Positions 34,311 through 45,796 of a DNA stretch of 64,000 nucleotides are shown in pieces. Below the pieces are notes generated by a model, which searched no databases, was not told where the DNA came from, and saw nothing but the letters and a program-made list of their open reading frames with translations. Numbering within the stretch: the first letter of the stretch is position 1; each line of letters starts with the position of its first letter. The stretch is taken from the NCBI GenBank assembly GCA_030549775.1, contig CM060175.1:66019245-66083244 (forward strand), read 5' to 3'. A program made the position numbers and the translations under genes. Origin of the DNA: Tamarix chinensis. Lineage: Eukaryota > Streptophyta > Magnoliopsida > Caryophyllales > Tamaricaceae.

Positions 34311-34994
34311 AATAAATTGTTATAAATGGGCAGTTATGACTATGTAGAAATATTTGATATTCTTCGTTGATTCAATAATTTCATTATGTTGCTTATGATG
34401 AGTGTTATTAGGTTTAATCTAAACTTTATTTTTCGAAATCTCTCTCTTTCTTTTTAGACTTTTATGCCCTTTGTTCTCATTATACATGTTCCCTCCATTT
34501 TATTTCATATCTTATATCGTGGTGGAATCGAGTGTTTTTCGCAGGTGATTCTTATAGTCATTTATTAAATGTCAAACTCAAGTCATTCCTTGCTTAGCTT
34601 TGTACGAGGAGTTTATCTTCAAACCTTTGTGTATGGTTTATGAAATTCTTATTATTCTATTTGAATTGTCATTATATATTAACATTGTGTTTGATGCGAA
34701 AATGGTATGGTATACCAAATTCCTATTTAGTTGTTCTAATAGGATATTCATATTTAATATTTAATTTTGATGAAATATTAATTTTTGTCAAATGGAAATT
34801 TTATGTTAAGTTAGTAATATTATCTCAAATTAAATTTATGTGCAACGGAAACCGTTATTTCTGTAATCACTCGAGTTAATTTGGCTTAACTCTTAATCCT
34901 CCCAGTACTTTTATTATAATCTTAATTTTCTTAATATTTTTGTTATACAAAATAATTATAATATTATTAATATAAATAATAATATATTTCATTT

Positions 34995-35038
<44 letters not shown>

Positions 35039-35069
35039 TCCTATAGTTTTAAAAACATATCAAATAACC
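34311..35069. other. AT-rich spacer
   Basis: No gene recognised. An (AAT)n run lies at 34998-35035. Confidence 0.35.
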
Positions 35070-35589
35070 TTGAGTTTAGGGGATTGTACACCATATATGT
35101 AACACCCCCAAAATTCACTACTGAAAAATTTCGTTTTAAATGAAAGAAGTAATGGAAGCGAAATAAGAAAACTGTGAATTATAGGGATATTACCGCCACA
35201 CTCAGCACTAGATCGGTTCACTCATACCGTTCTAGTACCGAGTGCTAAGGCTAAAATGGATTACCATCAAACAAAAGCTAATACTTAAAACAAGGATTCA
35301 TAAGGAAGTTAAATAGTTCACAATATAAAATTCAGAGTACGCATAAAAAGGTTTACAAGCCAAGAAGGTACATAGACAAGGTTCTCAAGGAACATAAAGT
35401 ATCGTACGACAGAACATAACTACAATAAAACGATACAGGGTAAAACAAAATGAAAAAGAGAGTCTGGCTATGTCGCTCTCGATCCCCAGGCCAAGTCTAG
35501 GCTCAACTCTCAGCCCTGCCCGATGCCTCGTAAGAGTCGTAGGCATCGAATATATCATCTCCTACCTGCACAAACTAAGGTGGGTCCTC

Positions 35590-35643
35590 TGCTCGTGGGA
35601 ATGAGAAGAACCCATGAAACGGGTGGTCAGTACGCTACGTACT
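35590..35643 (-). other. Conserved three-hairpin module in LTR-B
   Basis: Same 54-bp block as 4888-4941. Hairpin AGTACG-TAG-CGTACT is identical and the second hairpin keeps ACCCG-TTT-CATGGGT. The third stem is damaged in this copy (GAGAA where LTR-A has GAGCA on the plus strand). Confidence 0.6.
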
Positions 35644-35837
35644 GAGTAAGGTAACAGATGCGCTAAGGCCAACATACAAAACACACAACACAGTATACAT
35701 GATATAATCACGTGAGCTATAAGTAGTAAAATAGATGGTAAAGGCCAGCTACAGTCTGGATAGTCTTATTCTTTAGATCTTTGGTAATTATAGAGTTGAT
35801 TCACAGCATAGTCTTTTCAATTCATGTGAGTATGGAA

Positions 35838-36195
35838 ACCCCACTATTATAGCCGGTGGACCGGTCGTGCAGGGAAAAATGTGCTTGGCCACTATTATAG
35901 CCGGTGGACCGGTCATGCAGGGCAAAACGCTCCCCCACTATTATTCGTCGGTGGACCGGTATGGCCCCGACTCACATGAAGTTTCACTATAATTACTTTG
36001 TGTCTTTCCCGTGTCTTATCGTTATTACGTTCAGATTGTTGATCATGGAATCCCCCACTATTATAGCCGGTGGACTGGAAATCATGCAGGGAAAAACGTG
36101 CCTGACCACTATTATAGCCGGTGGACCGGTCATGTAGGGCACCACGACCCTAACCACTATTATTCGCCGGTGGACCGGTCTGGGTCCGGCTCAAC
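35838..36195. repeat. ACCGGT minisatellite of LTR-B (two blocks)
   Basis: Units with CCACTATTATAGCCGGTGG followed by ACCGGTC at 35838-35965 and 36054-36190, equivalent to the two blocks in LTR-A. Confidence 0.8.
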
Positions 36196-37509
36196 ATCTT
36201 TCCCTTTAAGTGATTAGTGTCTTAACATGTCTTATTTGAAAGTATTTTACCCTTGACATGTACGACTAACTATATCCACACTTATCCTCCCAGGAGGGCC
36301 CGTCCCATATCTTGGGACTCTTGCGCCCCTTATCACACCTCGATATCCATTCCCTTTTACGCTTACACATAATGAAAACCAACTCCTAAGGGTGTGGGTT
36401 AAGGCCCAACACCTCGTGACATCCACTCCACATGCTATCTCCCTCTAGGGTTTTCCCTTGGAAACCCTAATTAGACCTAGGTGGCCCAACTTTCTCTCAC
36501 CTACACTACCATTATTCCATTTATTGTCCCACGCCTCATCTCATTTAGATCCAATCCCAAATCATATCGCTTTACCCCTTGATTCCACATATGACCGAAA
36601 AACCCTAGTTGGCCACTTCAACCCTAGCACTTTTCTTCTCCCACAAGTAACCCCTCTCTTTTTCACCCAATATCTCTTCTCTCCCGTGACACCCATAATC
36701 ACCCTTTATACAACAATTTCCACTCTTTACCCGTACTCCACTCTCCCTTAATCATTTTTACTTCCACATTTTCCTGATTACTACTTTCTCCCAAAACCTT
36801 AATCGGGTCCCTTATACACCCTTACACCAACCTACGTATTATTTTTCATCCCAAGTCTCCAAACACTCCACAACTCTCCCTTTAGCTTATTTACACCTTA
36901 ATACAACTTTTCTCATGTAACGATCAGCCCCATGCAATTTTTATCCAACCCATGCAAACTCTCGAAGTTCCCATGCAAATCCTAGAATTCCCATGCATGG
37001 TTCTCATCTCTTATTCATTTTGGTCAACCTCATACCCCATTTAGCAACTCACTTCCCATTTATTTCTTTTTGTCCTTTCATCTCCATATTATAATAATAA
37101 TCACCCTAACATGCATGTCCTAGAGGGTTACATCATGTCATAGCACATCATAATCACCACATATGGATATACATTCATGTCATGAGAAAAACACATACCA
37201 CGTACCTTAACTCCAAGCTGCGCTACACATAAAACACGTAAGGACAATCATGTGATACACAACAGAACATGATATATATACAAGGCACCCAAGGCATACA
37301 AGTCACATAACACGTAGGGACCTTAGCCACATCCTTACCTAATACGACACCGGTCTTGGAGCACGTTCCTACGGCTCCTCCGGGTTTCGACTTGATTCGC
37401 CTATAAGAGGGAAAAACTATGGATTAACTTCCCTCTAACCAAATTAACTATTCTTCCTACCTTACCCTTATCACAACTTACCATTAGGGCTAAAAATAAT
37501 AATATTACT

Positions 37510-38750
37510 AATAGTGACAAGGAACTAAAATAATAATAATAATAATAACCATAATAATAATGATAATAGTAATACTAGTAATAATAACAATAATAATGTT
37601 AAAATAATAATACTAAAGTTGTAGGTCATTAATAATAGTTATAAATATTTCAAGGTTAGGTTAAATAATAATAATAATAATAATAACATTAAGATTAATA
37701 CTAATAATACTACTAAAAATAGCTAGCATTTGTATAACAAGGGTTTAGGGGTTGGGGAGTTTAGAGGACCACCTAGGGGTGCTGGTGGCACAGGTGGTGG
37801 CACACGGCACACGGCGGCGGCGGCGGCGGCGGTGATGGGGGAGAAGAGAGGTGGAGAAGTGGTGGAGGGAGGAGAAAGGAAGAGGAGAGGCTGGCAGGGG
37901 AAAAAGAAGATATGGGGAGGTAGAGGAAGCTCCCCTGGTGGTTTTAGAAGGCAGAGGGGGTGCTGGAAGTGGCGGCGTCGGCGGTGGGCGGCGGGGTTCG
38001 AAGCAAGGCTGACCGGGAAGAGCCCTTTGCATGGCCGGGGTGGCTCGTGCAGAGAAAACCGAGGGGTGAGGGAGGCCTAGGTTGGTGGAGAGTGATGCAA
38101 GGGAGAGTTTCATGGGTGGGTCGGGCGGCGGCGACGGGTGGCTGTCTGAAACGGGGATGGCGCAAGGGGTTTTTCTAGGCTGCAGTTTTGAAAGAGCCCG
38201 ATGCTGGACTCTTGGGGGTATTCATAAGCTCGAAAATGGGGGAGGATCAAGAGAGGGGGCAGAGGAAGGTACGATCAGGCGGGAATTTGGCACGCTAGCC
38301 GTCGGTGGCAGGCCCGACATGGGTCTGCCATGGCAGACCTGTGGTTCGGTCGAGAAAAATGAAGGGGCGGGAGTAGGCCTGTGTGAGGTGTGGGGGTGGT
38401 CGGTCAATCAAGGAGGGACAGACGAGCGGTGTGGAAGAGAGGGAGAAGGTGTGCAGCCGGCGCACGAGGCTTGTCGGCGCAGAAGGGGAGGGCGGTGATT
38501 TACAGTGGGGCACGGGGAAGAAGAAAAGGGGAGAGGGGTTGGACCGGTCGGTCCAGGGGAGAAAATAAAAAGAAAAGGGTGACTGGCCGGGCGGTTCGGG
38601 CGAAGGAGCAGCGGGGCAGCTTAGCGTGCGTGGGGCGGGGGAGGAAAAAAAACTGATTTGGGCCAGTGGGCTGGCCTAGTCGGGGAAAATGGGGGAAAGA
38701 AGGGAGAAAGGAGAGGGGGCAGAGAGAAAAAGAGAAGGAAAAATAAGAAA
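37510..38750. other. (AAT)n tract and GC-rich promoter-proximal region of LTR-B
   Basis: AAT triplets at about 37510-37720 are followed by a GC-rich block with a GGC triplet run near 37815-37830. As in LTR-A, the Gly/Arg- or Pro-rich open frames here are composition artefacts. Confidence 0.6.
38219..38226 (-). promoter_or_regulatory. Putative LTR-B TATA box
   Basis: TATGAATA followed by CCCCC on the minus strand, equivalent to TATAAATACCCC in LTR-A and LTR-C; one base weaker than the canonical box. Confidence 0.45.
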
Positions 38751-39509
38751 AGGTGAAAATGGGAAAATATGGGAGAAAATAAATAAGATAGCTTATGGGG
38801 ATTAGGTTGTAGTATTTTTGGGTAGATAAACAAAATTTTAATAATTTAACTTGATATATTTTATTATATTAGTTTAAAAGGTAACTCTTAGAAATTATTG
38901 GTTTGAAACTTTATTTAAATAAAATGAGTATGATAAAATAGAAATTTATTTATTTTAATTTATTAAATATTCACATCTAATTTTATATACTCACAATCCT
39001 CAAAATAATTAAAAATAATTAAATTAAATGAATTTAAAGGCAAAATCCTCAAAATAATTAAATTAAAAAGTTTAAGAGTTAAATTATCCCTAATAAAAGT
39101 GATTTATTAAATTATAGGCTTTTAAAAATTTTTGGGGATTACAATATAACCCTCTATAAACAATAATTGTTAACATTCCATCATAATTCAAACAAATTAA
39201 TCAAATATCCCCATGCTCTTATCCTTTTAAATTGGTTTAAACTAGTTTAGGTTAAATTAATATTTAGAGTGATAGCAAATGGAGTTTTTTTTTAAAATTA
39301 GTTGTGGAATAATTTGCGGTATTTTAGGTATTTCATATCAAATAATTAGAGTGATAAGGGAAAAATAGAGAGGGAATGCTTAGTAATAGAGGTGAAGGGT
39401 AAACTTAGCATTTTGCAAAGTGATATTTGATTTTTTTTATAATTATGATGGAATGTCAACAATTACTATTTACGTAGGGTTATATGGTGTGTAACCCTCT
39501 AAAGTCAAT

Positions 39510-40199
39510 ATTATCTGGTGCGCTTCTACAAACCCATTATGATATCATATATTTCACCTTGACTTAGAGTTGTATGGTGAACTTTTTCTAATAATAAGTA
39601 TAACAAAGATAATAGTGATTAGAATATGAATAATTAATGAAATTAAAATTATAATAAAATTATTATATAAAATAATTAATGATAATAATAATAATAATTT
39701 TTAATATCTAATTTTATCTTATCTTATCAATGTTGTTATGATATAATCTAATCTAATTTTATTTAAAAATAAAGTGAGAAAAATAATATATTATCTTTAT
39801 TTAGAGTAAGAATAAATATTCAATTTTAATTGACAAAATATATGATTTTAACTCCCTTAAAAAAATTCAGTTCTACAACTACAACTTGTGATAACTAGAA
39901 TGTAGCCACAAAATGGAAACCTAAAATCTTTTGCACACACAAAAAGAAATCATAAATTTCTTTTGACAAAGTTTCCTTCATAATATAGTGTCGTTGAGCT
40001 AGTTCTAGAGTGAAAATGTTTACCCCCTTAATAAAATGTCTTTTATAACCCTTTAGCAGCAATATGCCATTGTTACTTCCTCCATAAAGGTCACGGTCTA
40101 TTACCGCAACAAACTTAATTATTTGCCTACAAGAGAATAAATTAGAGAAGGGAAGTTTGAAGAAAAATGCAACAACATGAGCCTCACATGATTTGCTTG
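39510..40199. other. AT-rich spacer before the LINE
   Basis: No gene recognised. The 5' end of the LINE may extend into 40050-40200, but no coding match was secure there. Confidence 0.3.
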
Positions 40200-40673
40200 A
40201 AATAGATTAAATTAGAAGATTTTGATAAGAAGATTAGGCAATCCATGTGGGATGGAGATGACTTTTATTAGGTTTTGAGTAATTTTTGTGGTAGTTCTGG
40301 TGGGTTGGAATATATACTTTTTATATGTTTCAAGTTCGGTGGTGAGGGATTCCTGAGTGTCTGTTATAAGAATCATGAAAGATTTAGTTATTAGGAGAAT
40401 TATCAATGTTTATGGACCTTTCCAGGAGGAATTGAGAGCTAGAACATGGTTAGAAATTACAATTTTTAAAGAGTCAACTTTGATGATTAATATGGTGATT
40501 AGTGATTTTAATGAGGTAAGGAGAAGCTATGAGAGTGGAAGTAGCAAAGCTAGTAGAATAAGAGTGAACCAATTTAAAGAGTTTATCAACTCGAATCAAC
40601 TTTGGGAACTGATGGCAGGGGAAAAATGTTTGAATTGTTTAGAGGAGGCTCTATGAGTGTCCTTAATAGATGT
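40200..40673 (+). pseudogene. LINE (L1-type) endonuclease part, segment 1
   Basis: This is the apurinic-like endonuclease region of a plant L1-type LINE. Upstream stretches CGSSGGLEYILFICF and GGEGFLSVC match the SGGL...W and FL.V.G region, then INVYGPFQEELRARTW follows in the next frame. VISDFNEVRRSYESGSS is the conserved GDFNEV motif with Gly changed to Ser. RVNQFKEFINSNQLWEL is the usual segment before the catalytic SDH end. The 5' end and ORF1 were not found. It is interrupted by LTR-C and continues at 44099. Confidence 0.78.
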
Positions 40674-41548
40674 TGAAATGCCCCAAAAATATTTATTGTA
40701 AGAAATATAATTAAATAAGGATTTATTATGGATTTAATTAATTAATTTATTTTATTTATAATAGGAAGGATTTATTTCGGTTAAATTAATAAGAATTTAT
40801 AAATATTTTTATAAAGGAAAAATTGGGATTTTTGCTAATTAAAAAGGAATTTAGGAGAAATATTTTCAAAAACCCTAAATTAGCCTAAAAAGGAAATTTA
40901 ATATTATTTTAATTAAATTTTTTATTCTAAATACCCAAAGTCTTCTAATTAATTTATTTAAACCCAAACCACTTAAATTTTCCTTTTCCCTTTTTCCTTT
41001 TTCTTTCCTCATTTTTCTTTCTTTTCTTTCTTTTTCCTTCTTTCCTTCTTTTTCTTTTTCTTTTCTCTCACCAGATTGGGCCTGGATGCGGCCCAAATCC
41101 TCCTTTCCTTTCTTTTTTCCTCCACGGCCCAGCACCGTTCTTTTTCTTCTTCCTGTGGCATCGTGACGCTGCGTTTCATGCCTTTTATTCCCGAGATGCA
41201 GCATATCATTTAAGGAATTATAACCGCATCTGACCGGCCCGGTTCCTCCCCTTTTCTTTTCTTTCTCTTTTCCCTCGACTGCCCCGCTCAACTTTAAGGG
41301 CTGAAAATGGCACCACCAGCCACACGTGTTGTTACCAGCCTTTCTCCCGCTCTTTCTCTTCCCCTCAACGCCCACTCCAGCATAAACTACCCCACTTCCC
41401 TCTCCTCCCACACAATCTCCCCATTTTCTCTTGCGAAGGTCGGACACGATTTGAAATCGTGTTGACCGATCAACGCCACAATTACCCTATTATCTCATCG
41501 GCATTGACCTCTTGCCAACCTCCAGAACTCGACCCTACCCTCTAAAGC

Positions 41549-41556
41549 TATAAATA
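41549..41556 (+). promoter_or_regulatory. Putative LTR-C TATA box
   Basis: TATAAATA followed by CCCC, a canonical plant TATA box about 875 bp inside the LTR. The corresponding sequence is present in LTR-A and LTR-B. Transcription would start roughly 30 bp downstream, leaving about 2.5 kb of R/U5. Confidence 0.65.
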
Positions 41557-42079
41557 CCCCTCGTATGGTCTGATTTCGCGATTTTTTTTCATAAACCCTA
41601 AGTGCAAACCTGTGCGTCACCGCGACTTTAGACGCACCGTTCTCCGCCGTTAGCTAACCTCGCTACCGCCTCTGCTTCCAAAACTCTTCCCTGTAGCGCA
41701 CTCTAGCTAATTAAACCATCCACCCCTTCGATTCTCCTCACACGAGCCACCATAGCTGTGCGAATTATCCTACCCATCTCGAAAAACATTTTACCTCGCA
41801 ACCTTTAAACCACCATCCACCACCACATCCGCCACTTCTACTACCTTCTGCATCACCCAGAAACTTCTAATTATTCTCCTCCACTGAACCATAACCTTAG
41901 TTTCTCTTTCCCCTTCTCTTTCCCTCTTTTTCTTCATATTTTTCCTTTTTAGACTTCTTTTACGGCCACCGCCGGTGCCACCCATCCTCATCGACTTAAG
42001 GTGAAATCCTAGACCTTCTCAGCCCTTCCTTTTTATTTATTGAAATTTATTCTATTTTTATTCTTTTTTTTATGTTATT

Positions 42080-42450
42080 TTGATTATTATTATTATTGTT
42101 GTTGTTGTTGTTGTTGTTATCTGCTGTAACATATTTGATAAATTTTGTTGGCAGGGTGGAGATTATTCTTGCGATAATTAGATTGTCAATTTTGAATTTT
42201 AGGAATTTATATGAATTATTATAAGTTTATTATCGTTATTAATACTATTATTAATATTATTATTAGTATATTTATTCTATTATTATTGTAATTATTTATG
42301 TAGGGCCGAAACCTAAATTTTTAATTAGGTTTCTCACCCTTGTGTTATTATTATTATTTTTACTATTATTAATACTATTATGATTATTATCCTTACTAAT
42401 TTAGTATTATTATAAGTATATATATTATTAATACTATTATTACTATTATT
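42080..42450. repeat. (ATT)n and (GTT)n microsatellites of LTR-C
   Basis: ATT and TTG/GTT triplet runs (for example 42083-42117) with ATT runs to 42450, matching the AAT tracts of LTR-A and -B on the opposite strand. Confidence 0.8.
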
Positions 42451-42479
42451 GAACAGTAATTTTATTATTTGGGTAGGTT

Positions 42480-42790
42480 CATGGTGGTACTATATTTTGC
42501 ATAGTGGTATTAGGGTTTGTATGGTGGTATTAGGGTTTACATGGTGGTATTATGTTTTTCATGGGTTTGTATAGTGGTATTAGGGTTTACATGGTGGTAT
42601 TATGTTTTGCATGGTGGTATTAGGGTTGCATGGTGGTACTATGTTTTGCATGGTGGTATTAGGGTTTTCATGGTGGTATTATGTTTGCATGGTGGTATTA
42701 GGGTTGCATGGTGGTATTAAGGTTTGCATGGTGGTATTAGGGTTTGCATGGTGGTATTAGGGTTGCATGATGGAGCCAGGGTTTTGCATG
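42480..42790 (+). repeat. GCATGGTGGTATTAGGGTTT minisatellite
   Basis: About 13-14 tandem copies of a unit of about 20 bp, GCATGGTGGTATTAGGGTTT, alternating with a TATGTTTT variant. LTR-A and -B hold only a few spaced CCCATGCA words at the equivalent position (about 6240-6340 and 36930-37010), so the array expanded in LTR-C. The 67-residue open frame through it is a repeat artefact. Confidence 0.85.
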
Positions 42791-42959
42791 GGAGTTAATA
42801 ATTGCATGGGTGTTAGGGTGTGCCATGGTTAACTCTCGTGGTGGTGGTTAACTAGGGTTGGAGGATGAGAACTATAGAAGGTAGTCATGCCTGTCTGGGT
42901 CAAAGCTTGTGAATAAGATACGTAAGATATTAATTACTTAAAGTGGAAGATATTGAGAC

Positions 42960-43360
42960 GGAACCAGCCGATCCACCGGTCAGGAATAGTGGTTAGGGTT
43001 TTACCCTATGTGCGACCGATCCACCGGTTATAATAGTGGTTAGGACATGAGGTCCTATATGTGACCGGTTCACCGGTTATAATAGTGGGAGATCCCGATC
43101 TCAATGGAAAATAAACTAGAGTTTTGCTAAGGCAAATAAAAGACACTAATAACTTATAGTGGAACACCATGCGAGCAGGAACCGAGCCGATCCACCGGTT
43201 AGGAATAGTGGTTAGGGTTTACCCTATATGTGACTGATCCACCGATTATAATAGTGGTTAGGGTTGCATCCTATATGTGACCGATCCACTTGTAATAATA
43301 GTGGTTAGGGCATGCAGCTCTATGTGTGATCGGCCCACCGGTCATAATAGTAGGGTATTC
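42960..43360. repeat. ACCGGT minisatellite of LTR-C
   Basis: About seven units of roughly 55-65 bp containing GATCCACCGGTTATAATAGTGG and variants, the reverse complement of the unit in LTR-A and -B. Confidence 0.8.
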
Positions 43361-43597
43361 CTGTACTCACATGGAAATGATAAAAAGGCATAGTGTGAAT
43401 CGACTTCCAATAAAAGAATGATTAAATAATTAATCTGGACCCTTTTGGGCCTTATGTGTGGACTTGTTGATTATAGGACGTGGATTTCTCTATATGCTTT
43501 TATGTATCATATGTGTGGTTTGAAATTGTATGTTGATTATTATCCTGTATGATTTGATGTGTTTATGTGTTGGCCTTAGTGCTCAGTTACCTTACTC

Positions 43598-43651
43598 AGT
43601 ACGTAGCGTACTGATCACCCATTTCATGGGTGATGCTCATTCCCATGAGCA
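43598..43651 (+). other. Conserved three-hairpin module in LTR-C
   Basis: Best-folding copy of the module: AGTACG-TAG-CGTACT, then CACCCAT-TTC-ATGGGTG, then TGCTCAT-TCCC-ATGAGCA, where the last two stems are seven perfect pairs. Confidence 0.65.
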
Positions 43652-44098
43652 GAAGGCCCGTCTGACCTAGTGCAGGTAGGAGACGCTTATTTCGATGCTA
43701 TCGATGTATATGTGACATCAGGAGGGGCCGAATGATTGTGGGCTGGATCAGGTTCTGGAGTGGTGTGGCCGCTTTCCTTTCCAGATTGTTATTCATGCTT
43801 CATCTTTTTATTATGTTTGCGTTGCAGAATTTTTTATTATTATTGTTGTTTATTTATTATCTGAGAAATAATAGCTGGTATTTCAAATTTTATAAAGACT
43901 TACACATATCTAAAGTTCATTTTATAAATTTGGATTATTAATAATGTTATTGGTAGCATTTTCTTAGCCTTAGCACTTGGTACCGGAACGGTAGGAGTGA
44001 ACCGGTCTGGTACTAAGTGTGGCGGTAGCATCCCCTGAAATTTATGATTTTAATTTATAAGTATTGTAAAAAAAAGTGTAAATTTTGGGGGTGTTACA

Positions 44099-44941
44099 AA
44101 TGTTTTGTGCATCATGAATGGGCCAAGGCACACTAGGGGATGAGTATTAAGGTTCTCAGAAGGGGCTTGTTGGATCATTGACCTATCCTAGCCCATGATG
44201 TGTATGTGAACTAGATACCTAAACTTTTTAGGTTTCTTTATTTTTTACTAACACATAAAGTGTTCCTAGTGTTCACTAAGAAGTGTTAGAGGTTGGCAAT
44301 GGGTAGCAATATGAAAGTTAAAATCAAAACAATCAAGATAGGACTCAAAGAGTGGAACAAGATGGAATTTGGTAATATTTTTTACTCTATAAAAAATTTA
44401 GCAAAAAATCTAAGAGCTAGACAAGAAAGCTAGTTGTTTGGGGCTTACTAATGAGGAGGTGACAAAAAGAAGAGAATTATAGCAGGAGTTGCACAAGTGG
44501 TTGGCTTGAGAAGAAGTTTATTGGGCTCAGACCTCTTCAGTAAGGTGGATAAAAGAAAGGGATAGCAATTAAAGTTTTTTTTTTCATTTGAAAGCTAGTA
44601 TAAGAAGAATGCATAAGATCATAACTCAACTATGGATTGGAGCATATTTGAGTGATGAGCTAGAAAGTATGAGGAAAGAAATCAGAGATTATTTTGGTAA
44701 GTTATTCTCAAAGAACTAGAAGGATATACCTCATTTTCAAGATCTGAATTGTGAGAAAACTTCAACAGAATGGAAACTTTCCTCACTATTGCATTTGAAG
44801 AAGAAGAAATGGCTGGCATAGTAATGTTGTGTGAAAGCACCAAGGCACTTGGGCTCAATGGGTTTAACTTTTCATTCATGGAGCTTCATAATAGGAGATA
44901 TCATTAACTTTATTCTGAATTTTCATGATAAAGGTGAGTTG
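44099..44941 (+). pseudogene. LINE segment 2 (endonuclease end to start of RT)
   Basis: Continues the LINE after LTR-C: FVHHEWAKAH, then MSIKVLRRGLLDH (family SDHCPIL region), then SNMKVKIKTIKIGLKEWNK and NIFYSIKNLAKNLRAR. FIILNFHDKGEL comes at the very end, just before the next insertion. Several stops are present. Spacing and order fit the linker between endonuclease and reverse transcriptase in plant L1 elements. Confidence 0.75.
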
Positions 44942-45796
44942 TGTTATATCCCATCTTTTTGTGAACTTTTTGGAATGAGAATTTATGGTATTTATTAAGA
45001 TTAGATAATTTTTTATTTTGATTTGGAACTATAATTGAGTTTGAGAAAAAATTGAATTTAAATAAGTTTTAGAAATGGAATAAAATGAGTTTTTCATGCT
45101 AACTGATCGATAGGTTCCATGAACCGGTCTACTATTTAGTTGTTTCAGCTAAAGAGTTTTGCTTTACCAAACCGAACAACTGGTTTGGGAAACTGAGTGA
45201 CTGGTTGGTAGAACTGCCGACTAGTTAGCCAAACCGATCGATTAGTTTGTTGAGTTAAGTGCACGTTTTTAAATTCAATTTTATTACAAAAACTTCTTAT
45301 ACAAAAATAAAACCTTGATCATCACGTTCCAAGTTATTCTTTAAAGATTCTTAACCTTTATCATCATGCATTCGGTCCGAGCTTATGCCTCAAACTAATT
45401 CAAGGTTCGATTTAGAAAGTTGAGGGGGAGGGTGACTTCAACTTTGTCTTATTCCACCTCTCTCCTTTGCACACTTTGGAAATCATTGCTTCGATTCCCA
45501 TACCTATCTTTACTTAGCTGGGAGATTCCTTCTACACCGATCGTTCATTTCCTCTCTTGTGTTTAACATTTCCAGGTGAATTTGATTTGCAATTTTATAA
45601 TGTATTTTTGGCTCACTCTAATTTGGTATTTGTTGGTTAGTTGTTAGCTTTGTATCTAACATGGGATGGATGACTGACAACTATCCTATATTAGGCATGG
45701 CGCGAACAACTAGTTTTCTCTAAGTGTTTGGTATTTTTCTGCTTTCGTAATATTTTCAAAACAAAAATTTTCAATTGTGAAAAATGTAGCATTGCA
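44942..45796 (+). mobile_element. Solo LTR (855 bp) inside the LINE
   Basis: It starts TGTTATATCCC and ends GTAGCATTGCA, flanked by a perfect AGTTG duplication (44937-44941 and 45797-45801). Removing it rejoins LINE coding sequence: HDKGEL on the left continues with STRSNQACVSLIL on the right. It contains repeats of the CCAACTGGTTTGG / CCGACTAGTTAGCC type near 45100-45250, related in style to 57545-57830. No coding. The strand is not certain because no clear TATA box was found. Confidence 0.85.

Larger units (their letters stand above)
35098..39143 (-). mobile_element. Giant solo LTR, copy B (4.05 kb)
   Basis: It starts TGTAACACCCCC and ends TTTTTGGGGATTACA, with a perfect 5-bp duplication ATATA (35093-35097 and 39144-39148). 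It lies inside the left arm of a MITE, whose sequence resumes exactly after the duplication, so both borders are firm. It shares with LTR-A the terminal sequence, the 54-bp module (35590-35643), the ACCGGT minisatellite, (AAT)n and a GC-rich block. The TATA-like box on the minus strand (38226-38219) gives the same orientation as LTR-A. Confidence 0.88.
35070..39509. mobile_element. MITE with ~90-bp inverted repeats, split by LTR-B
   Basis: The left arm (35070-35097 plus about 39149-39215) and the right arm (39421-39509) are long inverted repeats. The left arm reads ACACCATATAACCCT, AATTGTTAACATTCCATCAT and AATCAAATAT; the complement of the right arm reads ACACCATATAACCCT, AATTGTTGACATTCCATCAT and AATCAAATAT. 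Without LTR-B the element would be roughly 390 bp. Long TIRs and no coding suggest a MULE-type or foldback MITE; a 9-bp duplication is not clear. Confidence 0.75.
40674..44098 (+). mobile_element. Giant solo LTR, copy C (3.43 kb)
   Basis: It starts TGAAATGCCCCAAAAAT and ends TTTTGGGGGTGTTACA, the exact reverse arrangement of LTR-A and -B. The flanks are GATGT (40669-40673) and AATGT (44099-44103), a 5-bp duplication with one mismatch. The host LINE coding sequence resumes after it (GGSMSVLNRCF, then VHHEWA), confirming the borders. A TATA box (41549-41556) lies on the plus strand. It contains the 54-bp module (43598-43651), an expanded ACCGGT minisatellite and a private GTGGTATTAGGGTTT minisatellite. 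Pyrimidine-rich sequence at 40975-41285 corresponds to the purine-rich end of the other copies. Confidence 0.85.

Noticed and set aside
37730..38833. Cluster of Gly/Arg- and Pro-rich open frames
   Set aside because: Same GC-rich part of LTR-B; the frames overlap on both strands and show no domain.
42517..42720. 67-residue repetitive open frame
   Set aside because: Translation of the 20-bp minisatellite in LTR-C.
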